Positions 1 through 9,031 of a DNA stretch of 64,000 nt are shown piece by piece. The DNA is from Defluviicoccus sp. GTDB lineage: Bacteria > Pseudomonadota > Alphaproteobacteria > MPNO01. The stretch lies in NCBI GenBank assembly GCA_028820505.1, contig JAPPIT010000007.1, forward strand, positions 1 through 64,000, given 5' to 3'. Every line of letters starts with the position of its first letter. Position 1 is the first letter of the stretch. Below the pieces are notes generated by a model. That model was not told where the DNA came from, searched no databases, and saw only the letters and a list, made by a program, of their open reading frames with translations. Both the position numbers and the translations under genes were made by a program.

Positions 1-1128
1 GGGCCGGGCGGCGGGGCGCGGCGCGGATGCGGGCTTCGGCGCGCGGCCGAACAGGTCGGGTCCCTGGGGCCAGGAGACCGGCAGGCGGGCCGGCACGGCG
101 GCGGCGATGGCGGCGAGGAGCCCGGCCGCGTCGGCGACCTTCTCGGGGACGTCGCCGATCGGGCGGTGATCGGTCTCGGCGGTGCGGTCGAGCACGGTGA
201 GCCGGGTCTCGAAGCCGGTGCCCCGCCTTGCGTAGGCGCGCCCGTCGATGGCGGTGGTGAACACCGCGCGGGCGGGCGGATCGAGCGCGGCGAAGGTGTC
301 GGACCAGTGCCGCGAGGAGGGATGGCAGTTGGACGAGGAAATCGCCACCAGCCGGCCGCCCTCCGGCAGCATCGAGGCGGCGGAGCGGATGTGGGCGAGA
401 TCGGCACCGGCGCGTCTCGCGTCGATGCCGGGGGTAATCGAGAAGGGCGGGTTCATCAGCGCGACCGTGGGGCGGACGCCCGCCAGCCGGTCGGCGATCG
501 TCTCGGCGTCGAGGGCGGTGACCGCGGCGTCGGGGAACAGGCGGACGAGGAGCCCCGCCCGGGTGCGGGCGATCTCGTTGAGGTGGAGCCTGCCGGCGGC
601 CTCGTCCCCGAGCGCGAGGCGGGCCATGACGGCGAGCATGCCGGTTCCGGCGGAGGGTTCGAGGACGGTATCGCCGGCGCCGACGCGGGCGGCCTGGAGG
701 GCGGCGTAGGCGAGCGGCAGCGGGGTGGAGAACTGCTGCAGGCGGAGCTGGTCCTCCGAGCGCCGGGTCTGGGAGGGTTCGAGCGCGGCGATCTTCTCGA
801 TCATGGCGAGCATGGCGGCCGGCCCGTCCCTGCCGGCCCCCGCCCGGCGGCGCATCGCGGTGCCGTAGCGCAGCATGAACATCGCGACCGCGGTCTCGGC
901 CGCCTCGTAGGCGTCCTTCCATGACCAGTAGCCCACGACGTCCGAGCCGCCGGCGGCGCGGGTCATGACGTCGCGCAGGAGATCGGCGTCGAGCGGCCGG
1001 CCGGCCTCGAGGACGGGGAGCAGCTCGCGGGCGGCGGCGGAGAGGGCGTCGGCGTCGGGGCCGCGTTCGAAGGCAAGGGCGGGTTGCGGCGCGGGCGCGG
1101 CGGCGGGCGCCGGGGAGGCGTCGGGCAT
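1..1128 (-). CDS. Strawberry-notch-type DNA methylase/helicase, N-terminal part (runs off window)
   Basis: The frame is open for 376 codons from an ATG and continues past the left edge of the window. A GGAG lies about 7 nt upstream of the ATG. Around residues 195-230 are a SAM-binding motif (VLEPSAGTGMLA) and the N6-adenine methylase motif NPPF, seen as LMNPPFSIT. Large plasmid and phage proteins with this N-terminal methylase normally continue into a strawberry-notch SF2 helicase. That helicase would lie outside the window, so it is inferred. The probable role is DNA modification or remodelling in the accessory element. A stand-alone adenine methylase is the main alternative. Confidence 0.75.
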   Translation of the reverse strand, partial: MPDASPAPAAAPAPQPALAFERGPDADALSAAARELLPVLEAGRPLDADLLRDVMTRAAGGSDVVGYWSWKDAYEAAETAVAMFMLRYGTAMRRRAGAGRDGPAAMLAMIEKIAALEPSQTRRSEDQLRLQQFSTPLPLAYAALQAARVGAGDTVLEPSAGTGMLAVMARLALGDEAAGRLHLNEIARTRAGLLVRLFPDAAVTALDAETIADRLAGVRPTVALMNPPFSITPGIDARRAGADLAHIRSAASMLPEGGRLVAISSSNCHPSSRHWSDTFAALDPPARAVFTTAIDGRAYARRGTGFETRLTVLDRTAETDHRPIGDVPEKVADAAGLLAAIAAAVPARLPVSWPQGPDLFGRAPKPASAPRPAARP

Positions 1129-1538
1129 GGGGAACTCCGCTGGGATGGGACGGAATGGAAACCGGGCCCCGATCCGGGGCGGCCGGAACCGGTCCGCTAC
1201 CTCCAGGCGGCGCGGGGCGCGGGCGGGGCGTGCGGAGGGGAAGGGCGGCGTGAACGCGGGAGCGGTCGGCGGGGGAGGGATTGTCCCGGAGGAGCGTTCC
1301 GGGCAGGCCGCTGGGCGGATTGGCGGAAGGGGATGCCGTCCGCGGCGAAGGTCAGGTCAGGGCCGGTCCCGACCGGGGTGTCGCCGGAACCGGTCGGCGC
1401 GGCGTCCGGGGGTTGACCGGGCGGGGGCGCCGTAGGCGAGCGGCTGGCGCCGGAACGCGCCGGTCGACGGCTTCCCCGGCTCCGTTGCCGGCTTCGTCAG
1501 GAAAGAGCGATCGCCGGACGGATGCCGGGGGGGCGCCT
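1129..1538. other. Stretch without a convincing gene
   Basis: This spacer lies between the methylase start and toxin-antitoxin remnants. Open frames exist on both strands, but they are Arg/Pro/Gly-rich compositional artefacts of very high GC, with no recognisable domain and no good ribosome site. It may be decayed DNA continuing the remnants to its right. Confidence 0.5.
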
Positions 1539-1706
1539 TCAGCCGAACTCGGGCGGCGGGCGCATCGGGGTACGCTCGGGCAGTTCGCGCTCGACGCCGC
1601 CGAGGGCGGCGAAGCGCGCGTGTATGGCGCGGCGCGGGATGTGGCGGGCGTCCTCTTCCATCGAGCGGCCGTTCGGGGTCGGTTCGTTCATTCGCTCGAT
1701 CGCCAT
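1539..1706 (-). pseudogene. FitA-like antitoxin remnant
   Basis: A 55-codon frame contains NGRSMEEDARHIPRRAI. This resembles the C-terminal half of FitA-type ribbon-helix-helix antitoxins, where HGRSMEEEAR-ILR is the typical string. The N-terminal DNA-binding strand is missing and the tail is low-complexity. No FitB-type PIN partner follows. It overlaps the truncated PIN frame in another phase, so two toxin-antitoxin relics seem to be spliced here. It is most likely non-functional. Confidence 0.4.
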
Positions 1707-1780
1707 GGCTCCGAAGGAGGATCCCTGCGCTCGTGGGCAAGGATGAGGAGGATGGGGAAGTCGGTGTCGAAATAGCGCAT
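1688..1780 (-). pseudogene. Truncated VapC-like PIN toxin
   Basis: A 30-residue frame starts 18 nt after the antitoxin stop with MRYFDTDFPILLIL. This matches the first strand of VapC PIN ribonucleases, including the first acidic residue (the D of FDT). A stop then removes the rest of the roughly 130-residue domain and the other catalytic acids. The order antitoxin then toxin fits a vapBC operon whose toxin has been lost. Confidence 0.5.
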
Positions 1781-1798
1781 CGGAATCGTCCGCCGATC

Positions 1799-2053
<255 letters not shown>

Positions 2054-2057
2054 TCAT

Positions 2058-2084
2058 GAAACCGGTCATAGGATAGCCGGTTTC
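2058..2084. promoter_or_regulatory. Inverted repeat, likely antitoxin operator
   Basis: GAAACCGG and CCGGTTTC form perfect 8-bp arms around an 11-nt centre, 20 to 46 nt upstream of the antitoxin start. The position and symmetry suit a Phd/YefM autoregulatory operator. This is inference from placement. Confidence 0.5.
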
Positions 2085-2168
2085 GGATGACCCGGAGAGC
2101 ATCGTATCGAGGCGAAACAATGCGGTTGCGGCACGACGGCGATCGTGCGAATGGGGGCCGTCTTCGGG

Positions 2169-2384
2169 TCAGGCGGCGGTGGTCGAGCGCAACGGTAGGG
2201 CCTCGGTTTCGAGAGTCGACAGATCGACGCGGCGCGAGGCATGGTCGATGTCGAATCCGATGACATTTCCCTGGGCGTCGAGATCGACATTGAGGCCATC
2301 GGATATCTCGCGGGTTTCGGCGCCGGGGCCGGACTTGAACTCGACGTAGAGGCTGTCGGTGTCGGGATAGTAGTGAAGTTTCAT
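2169..2384 (-). CDS. DUF2283 family protein
   Basis: This 71-residue protein begins MKLHYYPDTDSLYVEFK and contains a GLNVDLDAQGNVIGFDID segment, the signature of the DUF2283 family. These small proteins often pair with an upstream partner and are suspected antitoxin-like modules, but the function is not established. The start overlaps the stop of the preceding gene by 4 bp (ATGA), so the two are translated together. Confidence 0.85.
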   Translation of the reverse strand: MKLHYYPDTDSLYVEFKSGPGAETREISDGLNVDLDAQGNVIGFDIDHASRRVDLSTLETEALPLRSTTAA

Positions 2385-2632
2385 TGCCGGTCTCTCTTGA
2401 AGCCGCGGTCGAAGAAGGCGTTGTGTACGGTCTCGCCGTCGGCCAGGGTGAGGACACGGAGGATGCGCGGTTCGCGCTCGCCGGTGCCGGCGATTTCGCC
2501 CCAATATCGTATTCGGCCGTTGGGCTGAATAGCGCGACGGAGCGGAGCGGCGATGACCTGGGCGCACCATGCCGGGTCGATATAGGGGCGCTTGGGCCGT
2601 ACCCGTTCCTCGAAATAGCGTGTGGTCTTCAT
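2381..2632 (-). CDS. Small DUF4258-like protein, partner of the DUF2283 gene
   Basis: This 83-residue basic protein contains RPYIDPAWCAQVIAAP, GRIRYWGEI and RILRVLTLADGETVHNAFFDR. It has a RelE/DUF4258-like flavour (short, basic, ending in VHNAFFDRG), and pairs of this type with DUF2283 are common in bacteria. It is the first gene of a two-gene unit with a 4-bp overlap. A toxin role is plausible but not shown. The family match is from memory of the pattern. Confidence 0.6.
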   Translation of the reverse strand: MKTTRYFEERVRPKRPYIDPAWCAQVIAAPLRRAIQPNGRIRYWGEIAGTGEREPRILRVLTLADGETVHNAFFDRGFKRDRQ

Positions 2633-2778
2633 CGGGTCGAATCGTACGACGTCGTGGGGGGCGATGGCGATTGGCTGTGATTTCGTAGCCGAGCCCTGGG
2701 GCGCTTTCGGTCATTGCCGATTGCTTTGAGGTTAGAGGGGGATGGGGAGATTCGTCCAGCGTTGGAGAGAAGGGCTGC

Positions 2779-3489
2779 TCAGAGGAGCCCGTGGGCGCGG
2801 AACGAGAAGGTTGCGGACGGGGTGACGACGATGTGGTCGTGGAGCGCGACGCCGATCGTCTTCAGCGCGGCGGCGATGCGGTCGGTTGTGTCGCGGTCGG
2901 CCTTGGACGGCGTTGGGTCGTTCGAGGGGTGGTTGTGGATGGCGATCAGCGAGGCGGCGTCGGTCTCGAGCGCGCGGATGCAGATCTCGCGCGGATAGGC
3001 CGGGGTATGGGCGAGGGTTCCGCGCTGGTGCAGCTCGTCGCGGATCAGCCGGTTGCGGTGGTCGAGGAAGAGCAGGCGGAACTCCTCGGCCGGGCGGTGT
3101 CCGGAGAGCGCGCGGCAGTAGCGGATGACCTTCTCGTAGGAGTCGAGCACGGGGAGGATGCGGTCGGGCAGCGCGGCGCGGGCGAGCCCGATGCCGAGGG
3201 TCTCGGCGGCCTTGATGGCGGCGACGGAGGCCTCGCCGAGGCCGGGGACGGCGATCAGCCTCCCGGGCGGGGCGGCGAGCACGCGGGCGGGGGTGGCGAA
3301 GCGGTCCAAGAGGGCGTGGGCGAGCTGGCGGGCGCGGGTCGGCGGATGGAAGGGGGCGATGACGAGCTGGAGCAGGTCGGCGTCGTCGAGCGCCTCGCCG
3401 CCGGCGTCGAGCAGGCGGGCGGCGAGGGTCTCGGCGGGTGGCGGCCGGGCGGGATCGGAGACGCGCGGGAGCGGTTGCGATGCGTGCAT
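2779..3489 (-). CDS. radC: RadC-family JAB/MPN-domain protein
   Basis: The protein is 236 residues long. The N-terminal half has a helix-hairpin-helix-like segment (LIAVPGLGEASVAAIKAAE). The C-terminal half carries the JAMM zinc signature, with the E of EEFRLLFLDHRN followed by HNHPSNDPTPSKAD. RadC proteins are conserved on plasmids and phages and may act in DNA processing. The E. coli member has no proven repair role. The length is normal for the family. It follows the GHKL-ATPase pair in the same orientation after a 105-bp spacer. Confidence 0.9.
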   Translation of the reverse strand: MHASQPLPRVSDPARPPPAETLAARLLDAGGEALDDADLLQLVIAPFHPPTRARQLAHALLDRFATPARVLAAPPGRLIAVPGLGEASVAAIKAAETLGIGLARAALPDRILPVLDSYEKVIRYCRALSGHRPAEEFRLLFLDHRNRLIRDELHQRGTLAHTPAYPREICIRALETDAASLIAIHNHPSNDPTPSKADRDTTDRIAAALKTIGVALHDHIVVTPSATFSFRAHGLL

Positions 3490-3594
3490 GGCGAATTCCG
3501 GAACGGGGGTTGGGGACGGGTGCCGGCGGGACGCGTCCGGACCGGCCCGCCCCGCCTCGCGGCGGCGCGGAGCGGGACGGGGCGGAAATCGCGC

Positions 3595-4083
3595 TCAGGG
3601 GGCGTCCCAGCCGATGACGACGATGCGGGCGCGGCCGCCCCGGACCGAGATGTCGGGGGTGCCGTCGGAACGGCGGGAGACGGTGACGGTGGGCTTGTTG
3701 CCGGGAGGCGGGGGCGGGTCGGTGAGCTCGGTCTCGACGGCGCGTTCGGTCGTCTCGAAGCGGATGCGGAGCACGCCGCCCTCGAGCCGCATCGCGCGCG
3801 GCGGGGTGTCGGCGAACAGGGTGAGCACGGGCGGCGGGCCGTGCTCGCTGTATTCGTCGGGGACCGGGATGGGAGAGACCGGGTGCTCCCACGGCCTCCC
3901 GTCCCTGCCCTCGACGATGGCGAGCACGCAGGAATCGGAGACGTGGTCAGTCGAGCGCCAAGCCTCCCTCTCGTCGGCTTCGTCGATGGCGAGGCGGCAG
4001 GCCTCCTCGACGGTGCCGGCCTCGACCGAGACGGTGGCGCCGTAATGGAGGGCGTAGCCGAGCTGGAGCGTGTAGGCGGTCAT
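3595..4083 (-). CDS. Hypothetical plasmid protein coupled to the GHKL ATPase
   Basis: The function of this 162-residue protein is not recognised. The N-terminal half contains VSVEAGTVEEACRLAIDEAD, a pattern frequent in uncharacterised plasmid proteins. The second half is acidic and Pro-rich, with a tail of short beta strands (GRARIVVIGWD). Its ATG overlaps the TGA of the upstream ATPase by 4 bp, so it is translationally coupled and may work with that protein. There is no signal peptide or membrane segment. Confidence 0.7.
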   Translation of the reverse strand: MTAYTLQLGYALHYGATVSVEAGTVEEACRLAIDEADEREAWRSTDHVSDSCVLAIVEGRDGRPWEHPVSPIPVPDEYSEHGPPPVLTLFADTPPRAMRLEGGVLRIRFETTERAVETELTDPPPPPGNKPTVTVSRRSDGTPDISVRGGRARIVVIGWDAP

Positions 4084-5798
4084 GCCGCCTTCTCCGAGGG
4101 TGTGAACTCGACATCGATCGCGCCGCCGTCATAGACGATCGAGACCTTGCGGTCGCGTGGCACGATCCAGCCGATCTCGCGGCGCACCGCCTCGGCGATG
4201 GTGTGGCGCCGCGCCTCGTCCTCGGAGGCGAGCAGGCGGAGCGCGGCGTGCATCGCGTCCTCGTCGAAGCGGTCGCGCTGGGTCTCCCAGCTGTCGGAAT
4301 CGGCGTCGTCGGAGGGCGAGAAATAGGCCCGGCGCATGAGGACGGCGAGCTCGTGCGGCTGCACCGCGCTGCCGGCGGCGACGATCGGGTCGATGTCGCG
4401 GACGTAGCTTGAGGGCTCGCCGGCGAAGACGATATCGGTGGGGAGGGTCTCGCCGGTGACCGTGCCGTCGGCCGCGGCGATCCGGAGGGCGATGTCGATG
4501 GCGTCGGGCGCGCGCGGCAGCTCGGCGCCGTTCGCGCTGCCGCGCGGTCCCCTCGCGGCGCGCAGCGCATCGAGGGTGATGCTGGCGGAGCCGGTGGCGA
4601 TGACCGTGTCCATGTCGGTGACCCGGGCGAGCGCGTCGTACCAGGCGTAGCCCTCGAGGCGGGTGTCGGGCTCGAGCAGGCGGGCGTCGATGCCGGCGCG
4701 CTCGGCGGCGCGGTACATCGCCTGCTGGTCGGGCGGGTCGCGGTCCCAGGCGACGATGAGGTCGCCGGCGCCGACCGGGACCGGGGCCGGGGCGTCGCGC
4801 CAGTCGTCGCTGTCGGCGATGTCGGGGCGCCAGGGGCGGAGCCGGGGCTCGGGAACTGGCAAGTCGATGCCGGCCGCGGCGGCCGCGCGGTTGTCGGCGA
4901 AGGCGACCGAGACCGGCTTCTCCGCCGCTTCCATGGCGTGGAAGATCGCGCGCCTGGCGGCGTCGCGCATCTCTTCGAGGAAGGGCGTCTCGACCGGCTC
5001 CTTGCGGGCGGGCAGCACCAGCTCGAGGTCGGGGCAGGATTCGATGTCGGCGCGGACCGACCAGGTGCGGCCGTGGAGATCGTTGACGGTGGGCATCGCG
5101 GCCCGGAGGGTGAGCCCGTGGAAGTTGAGGTCGGGCTCTCCGTAGGCCGGGTAGCGCGCGTTGAAGACCCCGAAACGGACCCCGTTCCAGGGCTCGATGT
5201 GCGCCGCGCCGTCGGTGAAGGGCTGGCGCGGAAGCTCGACGCCCGCGAAGGAGACGGCGATGGGGCAGTACCGCGCGGCCTCGGACAGCGCCTGTTCGAG
5301 ACGCTCGGGGGAGGACTCGGAGACGAAGGACACCGCGGTGCCGTGTGGGCACGGCGCGCCGTCGTCGGGCAGGATCGGGGCCTCGTCGCGGCCGAGGAAG
5401 GTGTCCGGGGTGAGCTGGACGCGCCAGCCCGGGCCGCCGGTTCCGTCCGCCATGCGGGGGCGCGAGGCGACGGCGCAGCCGCGCCGCGACAGGGCGTAGA
5501 CGCCGATCCCGGCCGGGTCCTCGGCGGCGGCGACGGTCTCGTCCCAGCCGCTCTCGCCGAAGGCGAGCAGCACGGCCGGGTCGGAGATGCCGAGGCCGTT
5601 GTCGGTACAGGCGACGAACAGGCCGCCGTGCCGGAGGGGGGTGACGGCGACGTCGAAGGCGGTGGCGCCGCCGCGGCGCGCGTTCTGCAGGAGCTCGGCG
5701 AAGGCGTCGTCCTCGGTCGCGTTGAAGAACCGGGTGACGCGGTCGATCGCGCTGTCGGAGACCCGGGCGCGGATCGCGGTGGGCATGTCGGCGTGCAT
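4080..5798 (-). CDS. GHKL (HSP90-like) ATPase
   Basis: This 572-residue protein has an N-terminal GHKL fold: FAELLQNARRGGAT (N box), CTDNGLGISDP (G1 box) and a G2-like GIGVYALSRRG. HSP90, MutL and MORC-type ATPases share these motifs. The C-terminal end, EIGWIVPRDRKVSIVYDG, recurs as a free-standing 73-residue protein farther right. ATG was chosen over an upstream frame extension because GAGG lies just before it and the extension is low-complexity. The next gene overlaps by 4 bp. It may be a MORC-like DNA clamp or chaperone of the element. The substrate is unknown. Confidence 0.8.
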   Translation of the reverse strand: MHADMPTAIRARVSDSAIDRVTRFFNATEDDAFAELLQNARRGGATAFDVAVTPLRHGGLFVACTDNGLGISDPAVLLAFGESGWDETVAAAEDPAGIGVYALSRRGCAVASRPRMADGTGGPGWRVQLTPDTFLGRDEAPILPDDGAPCPHGTAVSFVSESSPERLEQALSEAARYCPIAVSFAGVELPRQPFTDGAAHIEPWNGVRFGVFNARYPAYGEPDLNFHGLTLRAAMPTVNDLHGRTWSVRADIESCPDLELVLPARKEPVETPFLEEMRDAARRAIFHAMEAAEKPVSVAFADNRAAAAAGIDLPVPEPRLRPWRPDIADSDDWRDAPAPVPVGAGDLIVAWDRDPPDQQAMYRAAERAGIDARLLEPDTRLEGYAWYDALARVTDMDTVIATGSASITLDALRAARGPRGSANGAELPRAPDAIDIALRIAAADGTVTGETLPTDIVFAGEPSSYVRDIDPIVAAGSAVQPHELAVLMRRAYFSPSDDADSDSWETQRDRFDEDAMHAALRLLASEDEARRHTIAEAVRREIGWIVPRDRKVSIVYDGGAIDVEFTPSEKAA

Positions 5799-5895
5799 GG
5801 GATCCTCGTCGTGGGGTGGAACGGAAATCGCCCCGGGCCCCCGGAGCGTGTCCGGGAGCGCCGGGGCGGCGATGCGGGAGGCGGTCCCGCGCGGG

Positions 5896-8268
5896 TCAGG
5901 TGCGGCGGAGGAACTCGGGGATGTCGAAGGCGTCGCCCGAGCCGTCATGGCCGTTGGCGTGGATGCCGGGCGCCACCGCGTCCGGGACCGGGGGCGCGTC
6001 CGGGAGGGGGTCCTCCTCCGGACCGGCCTCGTCCGCCGCCGCGCCGACCGCCTCCTCCCGGGGCTCGAATCCGGCGGTGGCGACGATGACGCGCGGCCCG
6101 CCGTCCGCGGTCGGCACCGCGTTCATGGCGTCGATCGCATCGGCGACGTCGCCGCCCGCGGGTTCGGCGCCGGCCCGGCCGTCACGGGAGGGGGTCTCCG
6201 GGGCGGTCTCGGTGGCGGCGGAGTCGCCGGTCTCGGCGTCCGCGTCCCCGATCGCGGCGGTGTCGAAGGCGCGGAAGCCGGGAAGCGTCCAGGCGAGGGC
6301 GGCGGCGCGCATGTCGGCGGTGACGCCGGCGGGCGAGGCGCCGTCGGCGGCGAAGGCGCGCTCCATGGAATCGGCCAGGACCGCCTTCTTGTCCTTCGAG
6401 TGCCCGGCGGCCCACTCGACCCCGAGCACCTCGCGCGCGGCCCGGATCGCGTGCGACTTGTTGATGCGCGACCAGTACAGGTCGGCGGTCGGCCGCACGT
6501 GGGTCTCGAACGGGATGTCGAGCCGGGCGACGGTGGCCTCGGTCTCGCCCCTGGCGCCGTGCTCGAAGGCGAGCTGGCCCTTCAGCGTGCGCGCGACCGC
6601 CGCGGCGAACAGCGCCTGCCTGTCGCTCTCCGCGAGGTGGCGGAAGAGGTTGAAGGCCTCGCCCGAATCCTCGACCGCGAGCCAGTCGAGGCGGAGATGG
6701 GAGAGGTCGGCCAGCATCGCCTCGCCGGGGTTCGGGAAGTCCTTGTCGTTCGCGCGGACGCCGGGCCGGTCGGGGGTCTCGCGGACGGCGATGTCGAGCG
6801 CGCTGTCGACATAGCCCTGGCCGAACACCGAGCGGCAGATGTCGAAGGCGGCGAGGTCGAACGCCGCCGCGAAATCGCCCGCGAGGTGCGCCTTGACCAG
6901 CGCGGTGCGGATCGAGCGCATGTCGTCGGCGAGACCGATGCCGACGCCGGCGCGCTTCCTGGCCTCGGCCGCCGGATCGGCGCGCTCGGAGCGGGACGCG
7001 AAGCGGGGCGGGTCGATGACGCCGGCCTCGGAAGCCCGGCCCGGCGCCGCGCCGGCGGCCGCGCCGGTTCCGGTGCGGGCGGGGATCCTCGCGGGGATGT
7101 CGTCCGCGCGCACCAGCCCGGGGACGGTCTCGACCTCGCCGTCGTTGCCGACGGTGACGATGCAGCCGGCGACCGCGCGGTCCTCGTCGCGCCAGGTGGC
7201 GCGCGCCGCGACGGCGGCCTCGATCACGGCGAGCCGGCTCTCGATGGCCTCGCCCTCGACCTCGAGCTCAGCCGTCCAGTCCTCCTCGTCGGTGTTGACG
7301 AGCTCGTCGTGGCGGGTGTGGAGCCGGTCGATCTCGGCCTTCTCCTCGTCGGTCGGATCGGCCGGGACGGCGTGGACGCGGCCGTAGCCGCCGAGCTCGG
7401 TCCACGAGATCTCGGGGCGCGCCTCGACCCAATTCCAGTCGCCGGCGATCGCGTCGGCGGCGGCCTGGAGCCTGTCGGCGGCGAGCTTCTCGAGCAGCGC
7501 GGGGTCGGCGAACCAGGCGCCGTCCTCGTACTGGTCCGCGAACAGGTCGCGGTCGACCTGCCCGCCGGCGGCCTCGTAGGCCTCGGCGCCGACGAAGATC
7601 GCGAGCGCGGCCGACGCCGGAACCCGGCCCTCGGTGAGCAGGCGCCGGATCTGCCACGCGGACGGGCGGTAGCCCTGTTGGGAGACCTGGTCCCACGCGG
7701 CCTGCTGGCGCGCGGCGTCGGCGGTGACGGTGAACGCCTTGAGCGTCTCGAGGTCGATCTCGCCCGCGCGGTAGGCTTCCAGCAGCGCGGGCGCGGCGTC
7801 GCCGAGGCGGAGGCGCTGCTCGACGGTGCGCTCGGAGACGCCGAAGCGGGCGGCGATCTGGGCCCCGGTCGCGCCGTTGCGCGCGAGCAGCGCGAAGGCC
7901 TCGACCTGATCGGCCGGGTGCATGGCGATCCGGACCGTGTTCTCGGCGAGCGAGATCTCGCCCGCGTCGGCGCCGGCGTCGATCGCCAGGCAGGGGATGG
8001 GCGCGTCGGGGGCGATGCTTCCCGACGCGGCGAGTTCGCGCAGCGCCGCGAGGCGGCGGCCGCCGGCGACCACGAGGAAGCGTTCGTCGGTCGCGGGATC
8101 GGGGACGACGACGAGGTTCTCGAGCAGGCCGTGCGCCTCGATCGAGGCGCGCAGCTCGGCCGCGGCGGCCTCGCCGGGGTCGGTCCTGCGCACGTTGGCC
8201 GGCGACAGGTCGAGCCGGTCGAGCGGGATCGCGCGGACGGGATCCGCGCCGGAAACGGTGGCGTTCAT
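5896..8268 (-). CDS. Large ParB/Spo0J-type protein
   Basis: The protein is 790 residues long. The N-terminal ParB nuclease/CTPase-type domain shows SPANVRRTDP, VVAGGRRLAALREL and SLAENTVRIAMHPADQVEAF. A helix-turn-helix follows (GAQIAARFGVSERTVEQR). The remaining 500 or so residues are a charged extension ending in an acidic, Pro/Ala-rich tail. Oversized ParB-like proteins of this kind are common on alphaproteobacterial plasmids and integrative elements. They are distinct from the 320-residue ParB beside parA in this window. No parA is adjacent, so a DNA-binding or regulatory role is as likely as segregation. Confidence 0.85.
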   Translation of the reverse strand: MNATVSGADPVRAIPLDRLDLSPANVRRTDPGEAAAAELRASIEAHGLLENLVVVPDPATDERFLVVAGGRRLAALRELAASGSIAPDAPIPCLAIDAGADAGEISLAENTVRIAMHPADQVEAFALLARNGATGAQIAARFGVSERTVEQRLRLGDAAPALLEAYRAGEIDLETLKAFTVTADAARQQAAWDQVSQQGYRPSAWQIRRLLTEGRVPASAALAIFVGAEAYEAAGGQVDRDLFADQYEDGAWFADPALLEKLAADRLQAAADAIAGDWNWVEARPEISWTELGGYGRVHAVPADPTDEEKAEIDRLHTRHDELVNTDEEDWTAELEVEGEAIESRLAVIEAAVAARATWRDEDRAVAGCIVTVGNDGEVETVPGLVRADDIPARIPARTGTGAAAGAAPGRASEAGVIDPPRFASRSERADPAAEARKRAGVGIGLADDMRSIRTALVKAHLAGDFAAAFDLAAFDICRSVFGQGYVDSALDIAVRETPDRPGVRANDKDFPNPGEAMLADLSHLRLDWLAVEDSGEAFNLFRHLAESDRQALFAAAVARTLKGQLAFEHGARGETEATVARLDIPFETHVRPTADLYWSRINKSHAIRAAREVLGVEWAAGHSKDKKAVLADSMERAFAADGASPAGVTADMRAAALAWTLPGFRAFDTAAIGDADAETGDSAATETAPETPSRDGRAGAEPAGGDVADAIDAMNAVPTADGGPRVIVATAGFEPREEAVGAAADEAGPEEDPLPDAPPVPDAVAPGIHANGHDGSGDAFDIPEFLRRT

Positions 8269-8511
8269 CTGTGGCTCCGTTCGGGGTGGGACAGCCGGGA
8301 CGCTGGACCCGGCCGGTTCGCCCGGCCTGCGGCCATCCCCGCTCCTCGCGGCGGATCGCGGGGGCGCGAAACGGTCGCGCGTGGGCGACGCCGGGACGGG
8401 GTCCGGCGGTGGGGGTCGGGATGCGGGAGGTTTGAGAGGCCGGGAGGGTGGGGTGGGGTTGGTAGCGGGTAGGTGAGGTTGGGGGGGTGGCCAGGGAACG
8501 CGGGAAGACGG

Positions 8512-9027
8512 TCACTCCGGCTTGGCGGTGTCCCGTACGGGAGTGAGGGTGGATGGGCAGATTTGCTCGTGAGTGAGCGGCGGGAGATTGAGCTTGTCGC
8601 GGTTGTCGTTCATCTGGACTTCGAATTTGAGGCATTGCTCAAGGCGCCGGTGGTGATGTTGGAGGTCCAGCCAAAGTCGGTCGTCATGGGCTTGTTGCGT
8701 TGCGAGCAAGGAGCGCTTGAAAGCTGAGTACTTGTTGAGGGCGGTTATGTTGGCTCCGGGTTGTGTCGCGAGCAGCAGGGCCGTGGAGAAGACGATAAGT
8801 GCGATGCCGCTGGCGAGGAGCAAGTCATTACGGGTCGTGGTTTGTTTTACAAGGACGGTGGCTGCGGCACCGCCGCCAAGAATGGAGAGGACGGCGGGAA
8901 GGACGGCGGCGAGCACGGTTGAATCGGGGCCGCTGGACCCGGTGAGATATCCGACCGTGGATCCGAGAGCGGCAAGTCCGAGGTAGATCGCGACGGAAGC
9001 GCGGGGCCGGAGCGTTTTCTCGGGCAT
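8512..9027 (-). CDS. Three-segment membrane protein with a shared C-terminal motif
   Basis: This 171-residue protein has three hydrophobic segments (roughly residues 10-30, 38-62 and 70-90). A cytoplasmic-looking tail ends HHHRRLEQCLKFEVQMNDN and then DKLNLPPLTHEQICP. The same tail pattern occurs at 22852-23013. The start is placed 4 nt after the stop of the upstream secreted-protein gene. A longer frame from 9111 overlaps that gene and is judged spurious. The function is unknown. Base composition is lower in GC than its neighbours, which suggests acquisition. Confidence 0.65.
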   Translation of the reverse strand: MPEKTLRPRASVAIYLGLAALGSTVGYLTGSSGPDSTVLAAVLPAVLSILGGGAAATVLVKQTTTRNDLLLASGIALIVFSTALLLATQPGANITALNKYSAFKRSLLATQQAHDDRLWLDLQHHHRRLEQCLKFEVQMNDNRDKLNLPPLTHEQICPSTLTPVRDTAKPE

Positions 9028-9031
9028 CGGA

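Noticed and set aside
5587-8472. A 961-codon open frame on the plus strand opposite the large ParB gene, and many similar long opposite-strand frames
   Set aside because: They lie antisense to clear genes, are Arg/Gly/Val/Asp-rich and lack domains. They are compositional shadows of very high GC.
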